This document shows positions 18,149-25,003 of a DNA stretch of 64,000 nt, piece by piece; position 1 is the stretch's first letter; each line of letters opens with the position of its first letter. Below the pieces are notes generated by a model. That model saw only the letters and a program-made list of their open reading frames with translations. It did no database searches and was not told where the DNA came from. The stretch spans positions 245,732 to 309,731 of the forward strand of contig NZ_JAPQNT010000003.1 of NCBI RefSeq assembly GCF_028867965.1, in the 5' to 3' direction. The DNA comes from Flavobacterium sp. SUN046. Lineage in GTDB: Bacteria; Bacteroidota; Bacteroidia; Flavobacteriales; Flavobacteriaceae. Both the position numbers and the translations under genes were made by a program.

Positions 18149-18625
18149 TTATTTTTTAATATCAGTACTTTGAATGATTTTGTAGCTCAAAATGTCTCCA
18201 GTACTTACTAATTCAATCATTCTTTTAGCTTGACTTTCAGAGCTTGAAAATCCTTTGGCAGAACCGGTATTAGTTGTTACTTCCCAAAAATAAAGTCTTA
18301 CTTTATCAGATGCTACTACAGCTTCTTTTACTTGAAAGAAACTTTCGATTTTTCGGTCAAGAACTACTTCACCAACAGTTACTAATTCTATCATTCTTTG
18401 AGCTTCTTCAAGAGAGTTTGCAGTTCCAGAATAGTTTCCGTGTGTTGTTTTTACATTCCAATCATAAACTTCTTTAATTTGATCTCTTGTTAGAGTTGCA
18501 GTTGTTTGCTTCGCCAGTTCGCTGAAGCTCGGGTCGATTATGTTTGAAGTTGTTGTTACTTCTTTAGCATTGATATTTGAAAATGATAATGCTACGATGG
18601 CTAATGTTAAAATTGATCTTTTCAT
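18149..18625 (-). CDS. Small exported protein with an internal duplication
   Basis: This 158-residue protein has a signal peptide ending in SNINA. After it come two repeats of about 40 residues: DWNVKTTHGNYSG...EEAQRMIELVTVGEVV and FWEVTTNTGSAKG...SQAKRMIELVSTGDIL. There is no lipobox, so it is probably free in the periplasm or secreted. It is the first gene leftward of the sigma factor, with two ECF-type motifs upstream, which makes it the best candidate for a direct target or ligand of that system. No family is recognised. Confidence 0.65.
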   Translation of the reverse strand: MKRSILTLAIVALSFSNINAKEVTTTSNIIDPSFSELAKQTTATLTRDQIKEVYDWNVKTTHGNYSGTANSLEEAQRMIELVTVGEVVLDRKIESFFQVKEAVVASDKVRLYFWEVTTNTGSAKGFSSSESQAKRMIELVSTGDILSYKIIQSTDIKK

Positions 18626-18677
18626 GATTTCTAGTATTTAATGTTTTTAATAATTGTTTGATTTTGTTTTCTATTGT

Positions 18678-18707
18678 TATATCAATTAGCTTTTTAATTT
18701 GTTACCC
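18678..18707 (-). promoter_or_regulatory. Putative ECF promoter motif, copy 4
   Basis: On the minus strand it reads GGGTAACAAATT, 10 bases, TTGATATA. It lies about 53 bases from the start of the gene at 18149-18625. Confidence 0.7.
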
Positions 18708-18711
18708 ATTC

Positions 18712-18732
18712 AATCTGAATTTATTTCAGATT
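18712..18732 (-). promoter_or_regulatory. AATCTGAA/TTCAGATT inverted repeat between two promoter motifs
   Basis: This is a perfect 8-base inverted repeat with a 5-base spacer. It lies downstream of motif copy 5 and just upstream of copy 4, so it could be a leader element of the longer transcript or an operator. Confidence 0.5.
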
Positions 18733-18778
18733 CTTTTTTAAAGTAATTTCAAATTCCAATTGAAGAACGTTTCATAAC

Positions 18779-18808
18779 TATATCAACACAATGATTAATT
18801 TGTTACCT
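18779..18808 (-). promoter_or_regulatory. Putative ECF promoter motif, copy 5
   Basis: On the minus strand it reads AGGTAACAAATT, 10 bases, TTGATATA. It points away from the sigma gene, which starts 44 bases to its right, and toward 18149-18625. It may give a second, longer transcript. Confidence 0.6.
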
Positions 18809-18851
18809 ACTAATTTTATTTTTTTTACATTAGCCAATAAATTAGTTAGTT

Positions 18852-19433
18852 ATGGCAGATAAAAATCTTCATCCAGACCAAATGTATATTGATGGATTGG
18901 TGCAAAATAATTCAAGCATCATTCAGTCTATATATAAGAAGTTCGTGCCCAAAGTCAAAAACTACATTCGAACCAATAGTGGCGATGACGATCAGGCGCA
19001 AGATGTTATTCAAGAAGTGCTAATAACTATTTATAATCAAGCAAAAACTAACGGATTGCAACTAACTTGTCCGTTTGATGCTTATTTTTTTCTGCTTTGT
19101 AAACGCCGTTGGCTGAATGAATTAAAAAAATCTTCTAACAAAGAGGTAACATTACAAGATGATAGTGTATCTATAGATGAACCCATTCAGGAAATGGCAT
19201 TTCAAACCGAAATTTTTGACGAGAAACAATCACTATTTGATGAAATGTTTCAAAAATTAGGAGAAAAATGTCAGGAAGTTCTAAAGTTGAGTTTTGTAAC
19301 AAAAACAATGGAAGAAGTTGCCGAAAAACTGAATGTAACTTATGGTTATGTGCGTAAGAAAAAATCACTTTGTACAGGTCAATTAACCGAAATGATTCAA
19401 CAATCACCTAGATTTCGATCTATAAATTACTAA
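18852..19433 (+). CDS. ECF-type RNA polymerase sigma factor
   Basis: This 193-residue sigma-70 family protein has only regions 2 and 4. Region 2 covers about 13-95 (IIQSIYKKFVPKVKNYI, DDQAQDVIQEVLITIY, AYFFLLCKRRWLNELKK). Region 4 covers about 130-185 and ends in the helix-turn-helix MEEVAEKLNVTYGYVRKKKS. It lacks regions 1 and 3, as alternative ECF factors do. The TPR membrane gene follows 3 bases after the stop, the usual place for an anti-sigma factor. The five GGGTAACAAATT-N10-TTGATATA motifs immediately to the left have ECF-like -35/-10 spacing and are its likely targets. It has no recognisable copy of the motif facing its own start. Confidence 0.9.
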   Translation: MADKNLHPDQMYIDGLVQNNSSIIQSIYKKFVPKVKNYIRTNSGDDDQAQDVIQEVLITIYNQAKTNGLQLTCPFDAYFFLLCKRRWLNELKKSSNKEVTLQDDSVSIDEPIQEMAFQTEIFDEKQSLFDEMFQKLGEKCQEVLKLSFVTKTMEEVAEKLNVTYGYVRKKKSLCTGQLTEMIQQSPRFRSINY

Positions 19434-19436
19434 GTT

Positions 19437-20168
19437 ATGAACGAAGAAAATTACATAGCATTTGAAAGTTATCTCAATAACGAAATGCTATCCGACGAAA
19501 AAATAATCTTTGATGAAAAGTTGCAAAACGATGCTCAATTCAAAGCTGATTTCAATTTGTATAAAGAAACAACGTCGTTTATCGAAAACAAATTTGATTC
19601 CAAAACAATTGATTTTAAAGCTAATTTAAAGTCAATTTCTGAAAGTCATTTTTCTTCTTCAGAAAGACAAACGAAATCAAAAGTCATTCAGTTTAAAACT
19701 TTTTATTATGCAGTTGCAGCATCGGTTGCAATTTTACTAGGAACTTGGTTTTTCATGCAAAATAGCATTCCGCAATATGGCGATTACAACCAACATGAAA
19801 GCGCTAATTTACTTGAACGCGGTAGCGTAATTAAAAATTTGAAAGCAGCTCAAGATGCATACAATGCCAAAAAATATAAAGTAGCTATCGAAAATTTTGA
19901 AATTGTATTGAAGGAATATGACAAACCCGAAGTTCGTTATTTCTATGGAATTTCACTTTTGGAAGAAAATAAATTTGCAGATGCGGAAGCAACATTTACC
20001 AAATTACAATCAGGAACTTCAATATATAAAGACAAAGCAACTTGGAATTTAGCCTTATCAAAATTGAAACAAAAACAATACGAAGAATGTAAAACGTATT
20101 TAAAACAACTTCCAGAGGACGCTGAAGATTATGAAAAGGCACAGAAATTGTTGGATAAGTTGGATTAA
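19437..20168 (+). CDS. One-pass TPR membrane protein, possible anti-sigma factor
   Basis: This 243-residue protein is in an operon with the sigma factor. Residues 1-88 are soluble and acidic and would be cytoplasmic (AFESYLNNEMLSDEKIIFDEKL resembles the small helical N-termini of Bacteroidota anti-sigma-like proteins). One membrane helix lies at about 89-107 (FYYAVAASVAILLGTWFF). The rest, about 125-243, is TPR-like (AAQDAYNAKKYKVAIENFE, RYFYGISLLEENKFADAEATF) and would be periplasmic. There is no zinc-binding ZAS motif or FecR domain, so the anti-sigma role is inferred from position and topology. Confidence 0.65.
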   Translation: MNEENYIAFESYLNNEMLSDEKIIFDEKLQNDAQFKADFNLYKETTSFIENKFDSKTIDFKANLKSISESHFSSSERQTKSKVIQFKTFYYAVAASVAILLGTWFFMQNSIPQYGDYNQHESANLLERGSVIKNLKAAQDAYNAKKYKVAIENFEIVLKEYDKPEVRYFYGISLLEENKFADAEATFTKLQSGTSIYKDKATWNLALSKLKQKQYEECKTYLKQLPEDAEDYEKAQKLLDKLD

Positions 20169-20186
20169 AGATTCACTTTAAATTAT

Positions 20187-20290
20187 CTTCGACAGGCTAA
20201 GACTGAAATTGGTTTTCATAATTGTATTTAGAGATTATTATTCTAAAAGCTATTAGTAGGATATTGTCACACTGAGCTTGTCGAAGTGTT
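20187..20290. repeat. Inverted pair of the CTTCGACA/TGTCGAAG dispersed repeat
   Basis: CTTCGACAGGCTAAGACTGA at about 20188-20207 and GTCACACTGAGCTTGTCGAAG at about 20266-20286 are opposite-facing copies of a repeat common between Bacteroidota genes. They occupy the gap before the tatD-like gene. A related form appears at 47447-47471 and inside leuS. Confidence 0.7.
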
Positions 20291-20313
20291 TCTTAAATAA
20301 CATTTTCTTTCAC

Positions 20314-20321
20314 TACTTTTG
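20314..20321 (+). promoter_or_regulatory. -7 box of the TatD gene
   Basis: TACTTTTG fits TAnnTTTG, 24 bases before the start codon. Confidence 0.5.
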
Positions 20322-20345
20322 CATTTCAAAACTCGCAATTAGAAA

Positions 20346-21113
20346 ATGATTTTTACCGATACACACACACATTTATATTCTTCACAATTTCAAGACGACA
20401 GAACAGAAACAATTCAACGTGCCATTGATGCTGGAGTTTCACGATTTTTTATTCCGTCGATTGATTCGACTTATACCCAGAAAATGTATGATTTGGAACA
20501 ACTTTTTCCAGATAATATCTTCTTAATGATGGGATTGCATCCGTGTTATGTGAAAGAAAATTATTTAGAAGAATTAGCACATGTGGAATCTGAATTGTCT
20601 AAAAGAAAATTCTACGCAATTGGTGAAATCGGAATTGATTTATTTTGGGATAAAACCACGTTATCCATTCAACAACATGCTTTTCAATATCAAATTCAAT
20701 TAGCAAAAAAATATAAATTAGGAATTAACATTCATTGTCGTGATGCTTTTGATGAAACATTTGAAGTTTTAGAAAGCGAAAAAGCATCCGATTTATTTGG
20801 TATTTTCCATTGTTTTACAGGAGATTTAGCACAAGCTGAACATGCAATTTCATTAGGATTAAAACTAGGAATTGGCGGAGTAGCAACTTTCAAAAACGGA
20901 AAAATTGATCAGTTTTTAGATAAAATAGATTTGAAACACATTGTTCTCGAAACCGATTCACCTTATTTAGCTCCGATTCCACATCGTGGCAAGAGAAATG
21001 AAAGTAGCTACACAGTTTTGGTTGCTCAAAAACTATCCGAAATTTATAATCTTCCAATAGAAGAAATTGCTAGAATTACTACTGAAAACTCGAAAGCTAT
21101 TTTTGGGATATAG
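20346..21113 (+). CDS. TatD-family metal-dependent hydrolase
   Basis: This 255-residue TIM-barrel hydrolase of the amidohydrolase superfamily belongs to the TatD group of metal-dependent DNases. Metal ligands and family motifs are all present: DTHTHLYS at the start, GLHPCYVKE, GEIGIDLFWDKT, NIHCRDAF, FHCFTGDL, and ETDSPYLAPIPHRGKRNE near 200. Family members are nucleases involved in DNA repair or turnover; the exact substrate in flavobacteria is not established. It is transcribed alone from a -7 box 24 bases upstream. Confidence 0.9.
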   Translation: MIFTDTHTHLYSSQFQDDRTETIQRAIDAGVSRFFIPSIDSTYTQKMYDLEQLFPDNIFLMMGLHPCYVKENYLEELAHVESELSKRKFYAIGEIGIDLFWDKTTLSIQQHAFQYQIQLAKKYKLGINIHCRDAFDETFEVLESEKASDLFGIFHCFTGDLAQAEHAISLGLKLGIGGVATFKNGKIDQFLDKIDLKHIVLETDSPYLAPIPHRGKRNESSYTVLVAQKLSEIYNLPIEEIARITTENSKAIFGI

Positions 21114-21126
21114 AACTGATTATAAT

Positions 21127-21275
21127 CAAAACCTATTTTCCACACGAATTTCACAAATTTTCACGAAAACTGTTCCGCAATTAATTTAACTAATAATAAA
21201 GAGACTTAAGAAATTAGTAGGATAATTTTAAGTGATTCAATTTGTGCTAATTAGTGAAATTGGTGTCAATCCTTT
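21127..21275. repeat. Degenerate CACGAATTTCACAAATTTTCACG repeats
   Basis: CACACGAATTTCACAAATTT with CACGAAAAC (21136-21170) and the opposite-facing AATTTGTGCTAATTAGTG with AAATTGGTG (21238-21267) flank an AT-rich stretch. This is a common flavobacterial intergenic repeat type. No gene was seen in this 250-base gap. Confidence 0.55.
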
Positions 21276-21364
21276 TTTATTTACTTCAATACCATTTAAT
21301 CTTTAAGTAATCAAAAAGTCATATTTTTTTTGTTATTTTGTTTTTCTTAAAAATGAAAACTAAA

Positions 21365-22501
21365 ATGCAGAAGTTTGATGCAATTCGTCCGTTTTATGAT
21401 ACCGAAGTAAACGAAGCAATATGTGCTTCAGTGAATCATCCAATGATGAAGGCAATTATGAATTTTACTTTTCCTGAATTGGAGGATGAAATTTGGAAAG
21501 AACAATTAAAAAGAACTCATTCTACTAGAGATTTTCAATGTAATTTTATTTATCAAGCACTAAAACAAGTACTAGAAAAAAGTTCAGATGGTTTGTCAAC
21601 TTCTGGGTTTGATAAATTAGAAAAAAACACAGCATATCTTTTTATTTCCAATCATAGAGATATAATTTTAGACACTTCTTTATTAAATGCTTGTTTGTTC
21701 GAACACGGATTAGTAATGACAGCATCTGCAATTGGTGACAATTTAGTAAAACGTGATTTTATGAATACGTTAGCTAAATTAAATCGTAATTTTCTAGTTC
21801 AACGCGGTTTATCTCCAAGAGAATTATTGCAAAGTTCTAAATTAATGGCCGAATATATTGGTCAGTTGTTGTTGCGTGAAAATCGTTCGGTTTGGATTGC
21901 ACAACGTGAAGGAAGAACCAAAGACGGCAATGACGCTACTCATTCGGGCGTTTTAAAAATGCTCGGAATGGGTTCAGACGAATCTAATTTAATGGATTAC
22001 TTCAAAAAAATCAAGATAGTTCCAGTTTCAATTTCTTATGAATATGATCCTACTGATGCTTTGAAAATGCCTCAATTAATGGCAGAAGCAAAAGCTGAAA
22101 TTTATGTAAAAGATAAAAATGAAGATTTTGTTACTCTTTTAAGCGGAATTATTGGTCAAAAAAAGCACATACATATTCATGTTGGCGATGTATTAAATTC
22201 TGAATTAGATAGTATTTCTGCTGAATTTGATAACAACAATAAACAAATTCAAGCTTTGGCACAAGCTATTGATGATTCTATTTTACAATCTTATAAATTG
22301 TGGCCAACCAACTATATAGCTTATGATTTGTTGTATAAAACCAATAAATACAGCAGTCATTACACTGAAGATGAAAAGTCATTATTCGAACGACGATTGG
22401 AAATGAAAATCGATTGTTCTAATGAAATTATGGTAGAAGGTTTTCTAAATATGTACGCTAATCCAGTTGTGAATAAATCGAAATACGAGAATGCAATCTA
22501 A
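21365..22501 (+). CDS. Glycerol-3-phosphate/lysophosphatidate-type acyltransferase
   Basis: This 378-residue protein starts at MQKFDAIRPFYD (the ATG at 21365); earlier in-frame starts would add residues that do not look conserved. It has the acyltransferase block FISNHRDIILDTSLL (the NHxxxxD-type motif near residue 100) and a second block VWIAQREGRTKDGND, as in PlsC-like lysophospholipid acyltransferases. There is no clear membrane helix. It probably acylates a lipid precursor at the inner membrane. Its last 11 bases overlap the asparaginase gene, so they form an operon, although the biochemical link is not obvious. Confidence 0.8.
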   Translation: MQKFDAIRPFYDTEVNEAICASVNHPMMKAIMNFTFPELEDEIWKEQLKRTHSTRDFQCNFIYQALKQVLEKSSDGLSTSGFDKLEKNTAYLFISNHRDIILDTSLLNACLFEHGLVMTASAIGDNLVKRDFMNTLAKLNRNFLVQRGLSPRELLQSSKLMAEYIGQLLLRENRSVWIAQREGRTKDGNDATHSGVLKMLGMGSDESNLMDYFKKIKIVPVSISYEYDPTDALKMPQLMAEAKAEIYVKDKNEDFVTLLSGIIGQKKHIHIHVGDVLNSELDSISAEFDNNNKQIQALAQAIDDSILQSYKLWPTNYIAYDLLYKTNKYSSHYTEDEKSLFERRLEMKIDCSNEIMVEGFLNMYANPVVNKSKYENAI

Positions 22502-23516
22502 ACCCAACATACTTTTAATTTATACTGGCGGTACAATTGGTATGATGAAAGATTTTGAAACTGGTGCTTTAAAAGCATTTGATTTCAATCAATTATTAGA
22601 CAAGATTCCCGAATTGAAACAATTGGATTGTAAAATCGAAACATTTTCATTTGAAAAACCAATCGATTCTTCCAATATGAATCCTGAAAAATGGATTCAA
22701 ATAGCTTCAGTAATAGAGGAAAATTATTCAAAATTTGATGGATTTGTGGTATTACATGGTTCAGATACTATGTCATATTCTGCATCGGCATTGAGTTTTA
22801 TGTTGGAGAATTTAGCAAAACCAGTTGTGTTTACTGGGTCGCAACTTCCAATTGGTGACTTGCGAACTGATGCAAAAGAAAATCTTATTACAGCCATTCA
22901 AATTGCTTCTTTACAACAAAAAGGAAAGCCAGTTATTCAAGAAGTTTGCCTTTATTTTGAATACAAATTATACCGCGGAAATAGAACTACAAAAATAAAT
23001 GCAGAACATTTTAATGCTTTTGCATCTCCAAATTATAATGAATTGGCCGAATCTGGAGTACATTTAAAAGTAAATTCTAATTTATTGCTACCAAAACCAA
23101 CCAAAAAGTTAATAGTTCACAAGGAATTAGACGATAATGTTGTGGTTGTAAAAATGTTTCCAGGAATCAATGAATCAGTTTTATCTTCAATAGTTGCAAT
23201 TCCGAATTTAAAAGGAATACTATTAGAAACTTATGGTTCAGGAAATGCACCAACGGAAGATTGGTTCATTTTAATTTTGAAAAAAGCAATCAAAAACGGA
23301 TTACATGTTATAAACGTAACCCAATGTTCTGGCGGTAGTGTAAATATGGGACAATATGAAACGAGTACACAACTCAAGAAAATTGGAGTAATTTCTGGAA
23401 AAGACATCACAACCGAAGCTGCAATAACAAAATTAATGTATCTATTAGGTCAAAAAGTAGCTGCAAATGTTTTTAAAACAATTTTCGAAACTTCTTTGCG
23501 CGGTGAGATGCAATAA
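22491..23516 (+). CDS. Type I (cytoplasmic) L-asparaginase
   Basis: This 341-residue enzyme hydrolyses L-asparagine to aspartate and ammonia. The first catalytic threonine lies in YTGGTIGMMKD near the start, and the second block is VLHGSDTMSYSASALSF, with the Thr-Asp pair. GSQLPIGDLRTDAKEN is also typical of the family. No signal peptide is present, so it is cytoplasmic. It starts inside the end of the acyltransferase gene, and the tRNA-Ser gene follows. Confidence 0.93.
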   Translation: MQSKPNILLIYTGGTIGMMKDFETGALKAFDFNQLLDKIPELKQLDCKIETFSFEKPIDSSNMNPEKWIQIASVIEENYSKFDGFVVLHGSDTMSYSASALSFMLENLAKPVVFTGSQLPIGDLRTDAKENLITAIQIASLQQKGKPVIQEVCLYFEYKLYRGNRTTKINAEHFNAFASPNYNELAESGVHLKVNSNLLLPKPTKKLIVHKELDDNVVVVKMFPGINESVLSSIVAIPNLKGILLETYGSGNAPTEDWFILILKKAIKNGLHVINVTQCSGGSVNMGQYETSTQLKKIGVISGKDITTEAAITKLMYLLGQKVAANVFKTIFETSLRGEMQ

Positions 23517-23561
23517 GCCTTGATTATTGCTAAATTTTATTGTTTCTTTGTAATTCCAAAA

Positions 23562-23646
23562 AGAGAGGTGGCCGAGTGGCTGAAGGCGCACGCTTGGAAA
23601 GCGTGTATATGGCAACATATCGAGGGTTCGAATCCCTTCCTCTCTG
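23562..23646 (+). tRNA. tRNA-Ser (GGA)
   Basis: The gene is 85 bases long. The acceptor stem AGAGAGG (23562-23568) pairs with CCTCTCT (23639-23645), with discriminator G at 23646. The D arm is GCCGAGTGGCTGAAGGC. The anticodon stem CACGC/GCGTG encloses the loop TTGGAAA with anticodon GGA at 23596-23598. A long variable arm (TATATGGCAACATAT) marks it as a serine tRNA, and the T loop is TTCGAAT. CCA is not encoded. Confidence 0.97.
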
Positions 23647-23661
23647 CTAAATTTCTTGAAA

Positions 23662-24360
23662 ATGCGTTTTTATCTTTCCATTTTAACGTTGATTTTATCC
23701 TTTAGTGCACTTGCGCAAGAAGAAGCTGTAGAAAAGAAAGCTGTTGTAGATTCTTTATATCGTGAAGATCAATTTTATATAAATTTTACATATAATAATC
23801 TTCAAAAAACACCAAAAGGCCTTGATCAAAAGAAGTTTTCTCCAGGAATTGCGGTTGGTTTTCTTAGAGATATGCCAATTAATAAAAGTCGAACTTTTGC
23901 CATAGCTGCTGGTTTAGGGTATTCGCTAAATATTTACAATGATAATTTATATCAAGTTCATGATGATGTTAATTCAACTAATTCTTATGAGATAATTTCT
24001 CAAGATATTTATTATAAAAAAAATAAATTATCACTTCATTTTATAGATTTGCCAATTGAAATTAGATGGCGTGCATCAACACCTGATAGTCATAAGTTTT
24101 GGAGAATTTATAGCGGATTCAAATTCAGTTATTTGATTGGAAATCGATATAAATTTGTAAACGATATTCAAACTAATATTTACAAAAAAAACTCTGATTT
24201 GAATAAGGTACAATACGGTTGTTATTTAGCTGCAGGATGGAATACTTGGAATGCATATATTTATTACGGACTTAATCCGTTGTTTAAATCGGCAGATATT
24301 GGTAGTGAAAAAATTAAAATGAATACCTTTAATATTGGCTTACAGTTCTATATTTTATAG
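23662..24360 (+). CDS. porT: Type IX secretion system protein PorT/SprT
   Basis: This is an outer-membrane-associated protein required for type IX secretion and gliding in flavobacteria. It has 232 residues, starting at MRFYLSILTL (the ATG at 23662) with a signal peptide ending in SALAQ. The sequence has the PorT look: YREDQFYINFTYN, GIAVGFLRDMPINKSR, LGYSLNIYNDN, DLPIEIRWR, and a final beta strand ending FNIGLQFYIL. It folds as an eight-stranded-type barrel. It follows 15 bases after the tRNA and ends overlapping the convergent membrane-protein gene by 6 bases. It would serve export of the sorting-domain proteins seen elsewhere in the window. Confidence 0.85.
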   Translation: MRFYLSILTLILSFSALAQEEAVEKKAVVDSLYREDQFYINFTYNNLQKTPKGLDQKKFSPGIAVGFLRDMPINKSRTFAIAAGLGYSLNIYNDNLYQVHDDVNSTNSYEIISQDIYYKKNKLSLHFIDLPIEIRWRASTPDSHKFWRIYSGFKFSYLIGNRYKFVNDIQTNIYKKNSDLNKVQYGCYLAAGWNTWNAYIYYGLNPLFKSADIGSEKIKMNTFNIGLQFYIL

Positions 24361-24960
24361 CCAAAAGTACCACAAAATCATTTGAGGAATCATTCCAGAA
24401 ATGTAACCAATTACAAGTTCGTTTACTGAATGCGCTTTCATAGCCAGCCGTGATGATGCGACTAATCCACTTAGTAAAAAAAGCATCGCAATTGAGTAAA
24501 TAATGTTTAGTTCATTGTGCATGCTAATTCCAATTACAAAGAAACTCAAAGCACTCAAAGCTATCATGTGGACACTAGCTTTTATTTTGAAATAAATTAA
24601 AATAAATGCAATAACAGTACTTACAATTCCGCCTAAAAAGAAATAATAGAGTTCAGGAAACCGTTCAATTGTTACACTTTTACTAATTAAAATAATTGTT
24701 AGGGCAATTTGCATTAATAACGGAATCTTTCTTTGAGAAGCATCCGAAAGCATTATAGAATCTACTTTTCCGAACGTTCTTAGTAAGTAAAAAAATGATA
24801 ATGGTAAGAAAAATGTAATTATGATTACTTGAAACAACAATAAAAAATATTGTTCTTTAGAATAAAGTCCAGAGCTGTATACGATGTAAAAAAGTGTTCC
24901 TAAAATCGGAATAAAAATAGGATGGAAGAGATAAGAAAAAAAAGGAAGAATTTTTTTCAA
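24355..24960 (-). CDS. Polytopic membrane protein, PAP2-like context
   Basis: This 201-residue inner-membrane protein has about five or six hydrophobic helices (FIPILGTLFYIVY, YFLLLFQVIIITFFL, LLMQIALTIILI and others). No ATG is available near the N-terminus; translation most likely starts at the TTG at 24960, giving MKKILPFFSYLFHP. The SDASQRKIPLLM segment between helices and the late SRLAMKAHSVNELVIGYISG (a histidine in a loop before the last helix) recall PAP2-type phosphatases, but the full phosphatase motif is not present. Function unknown. Confidence 0.6.
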   Translation of the reverse strand: MKKILPFFSYLFHPIFIPILGTLFYIVYSSGLYSKEQYFLLLFQVIIITFFLPLSFFYLLRTFGKVDSIMLSDASQRKIPLLMQIALTIILISKSVTIERFPELYYFFLGGIVSTVIAFILIYFKIKASVHMIALSALSFFVIGISMHNELNIIYSIAMLFLLSGLVASSRLAMKAHSVNELVIGYISGMIPQMILWYFWL

Positions 24961-25003
24961 TGAAATATATTTTTAAATGAACAGAATCTAAATAAAGTTT
25001 AGA

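Noticed and set aside
15299..18808. The repeated motifs as a CRISPR-like or direct-repeat array
   Set aside because: Spacing between copies is hundreds of bases, each copy precedes a gene or lies in the sigma-side intergenic region, and the sequence between copies is coding.
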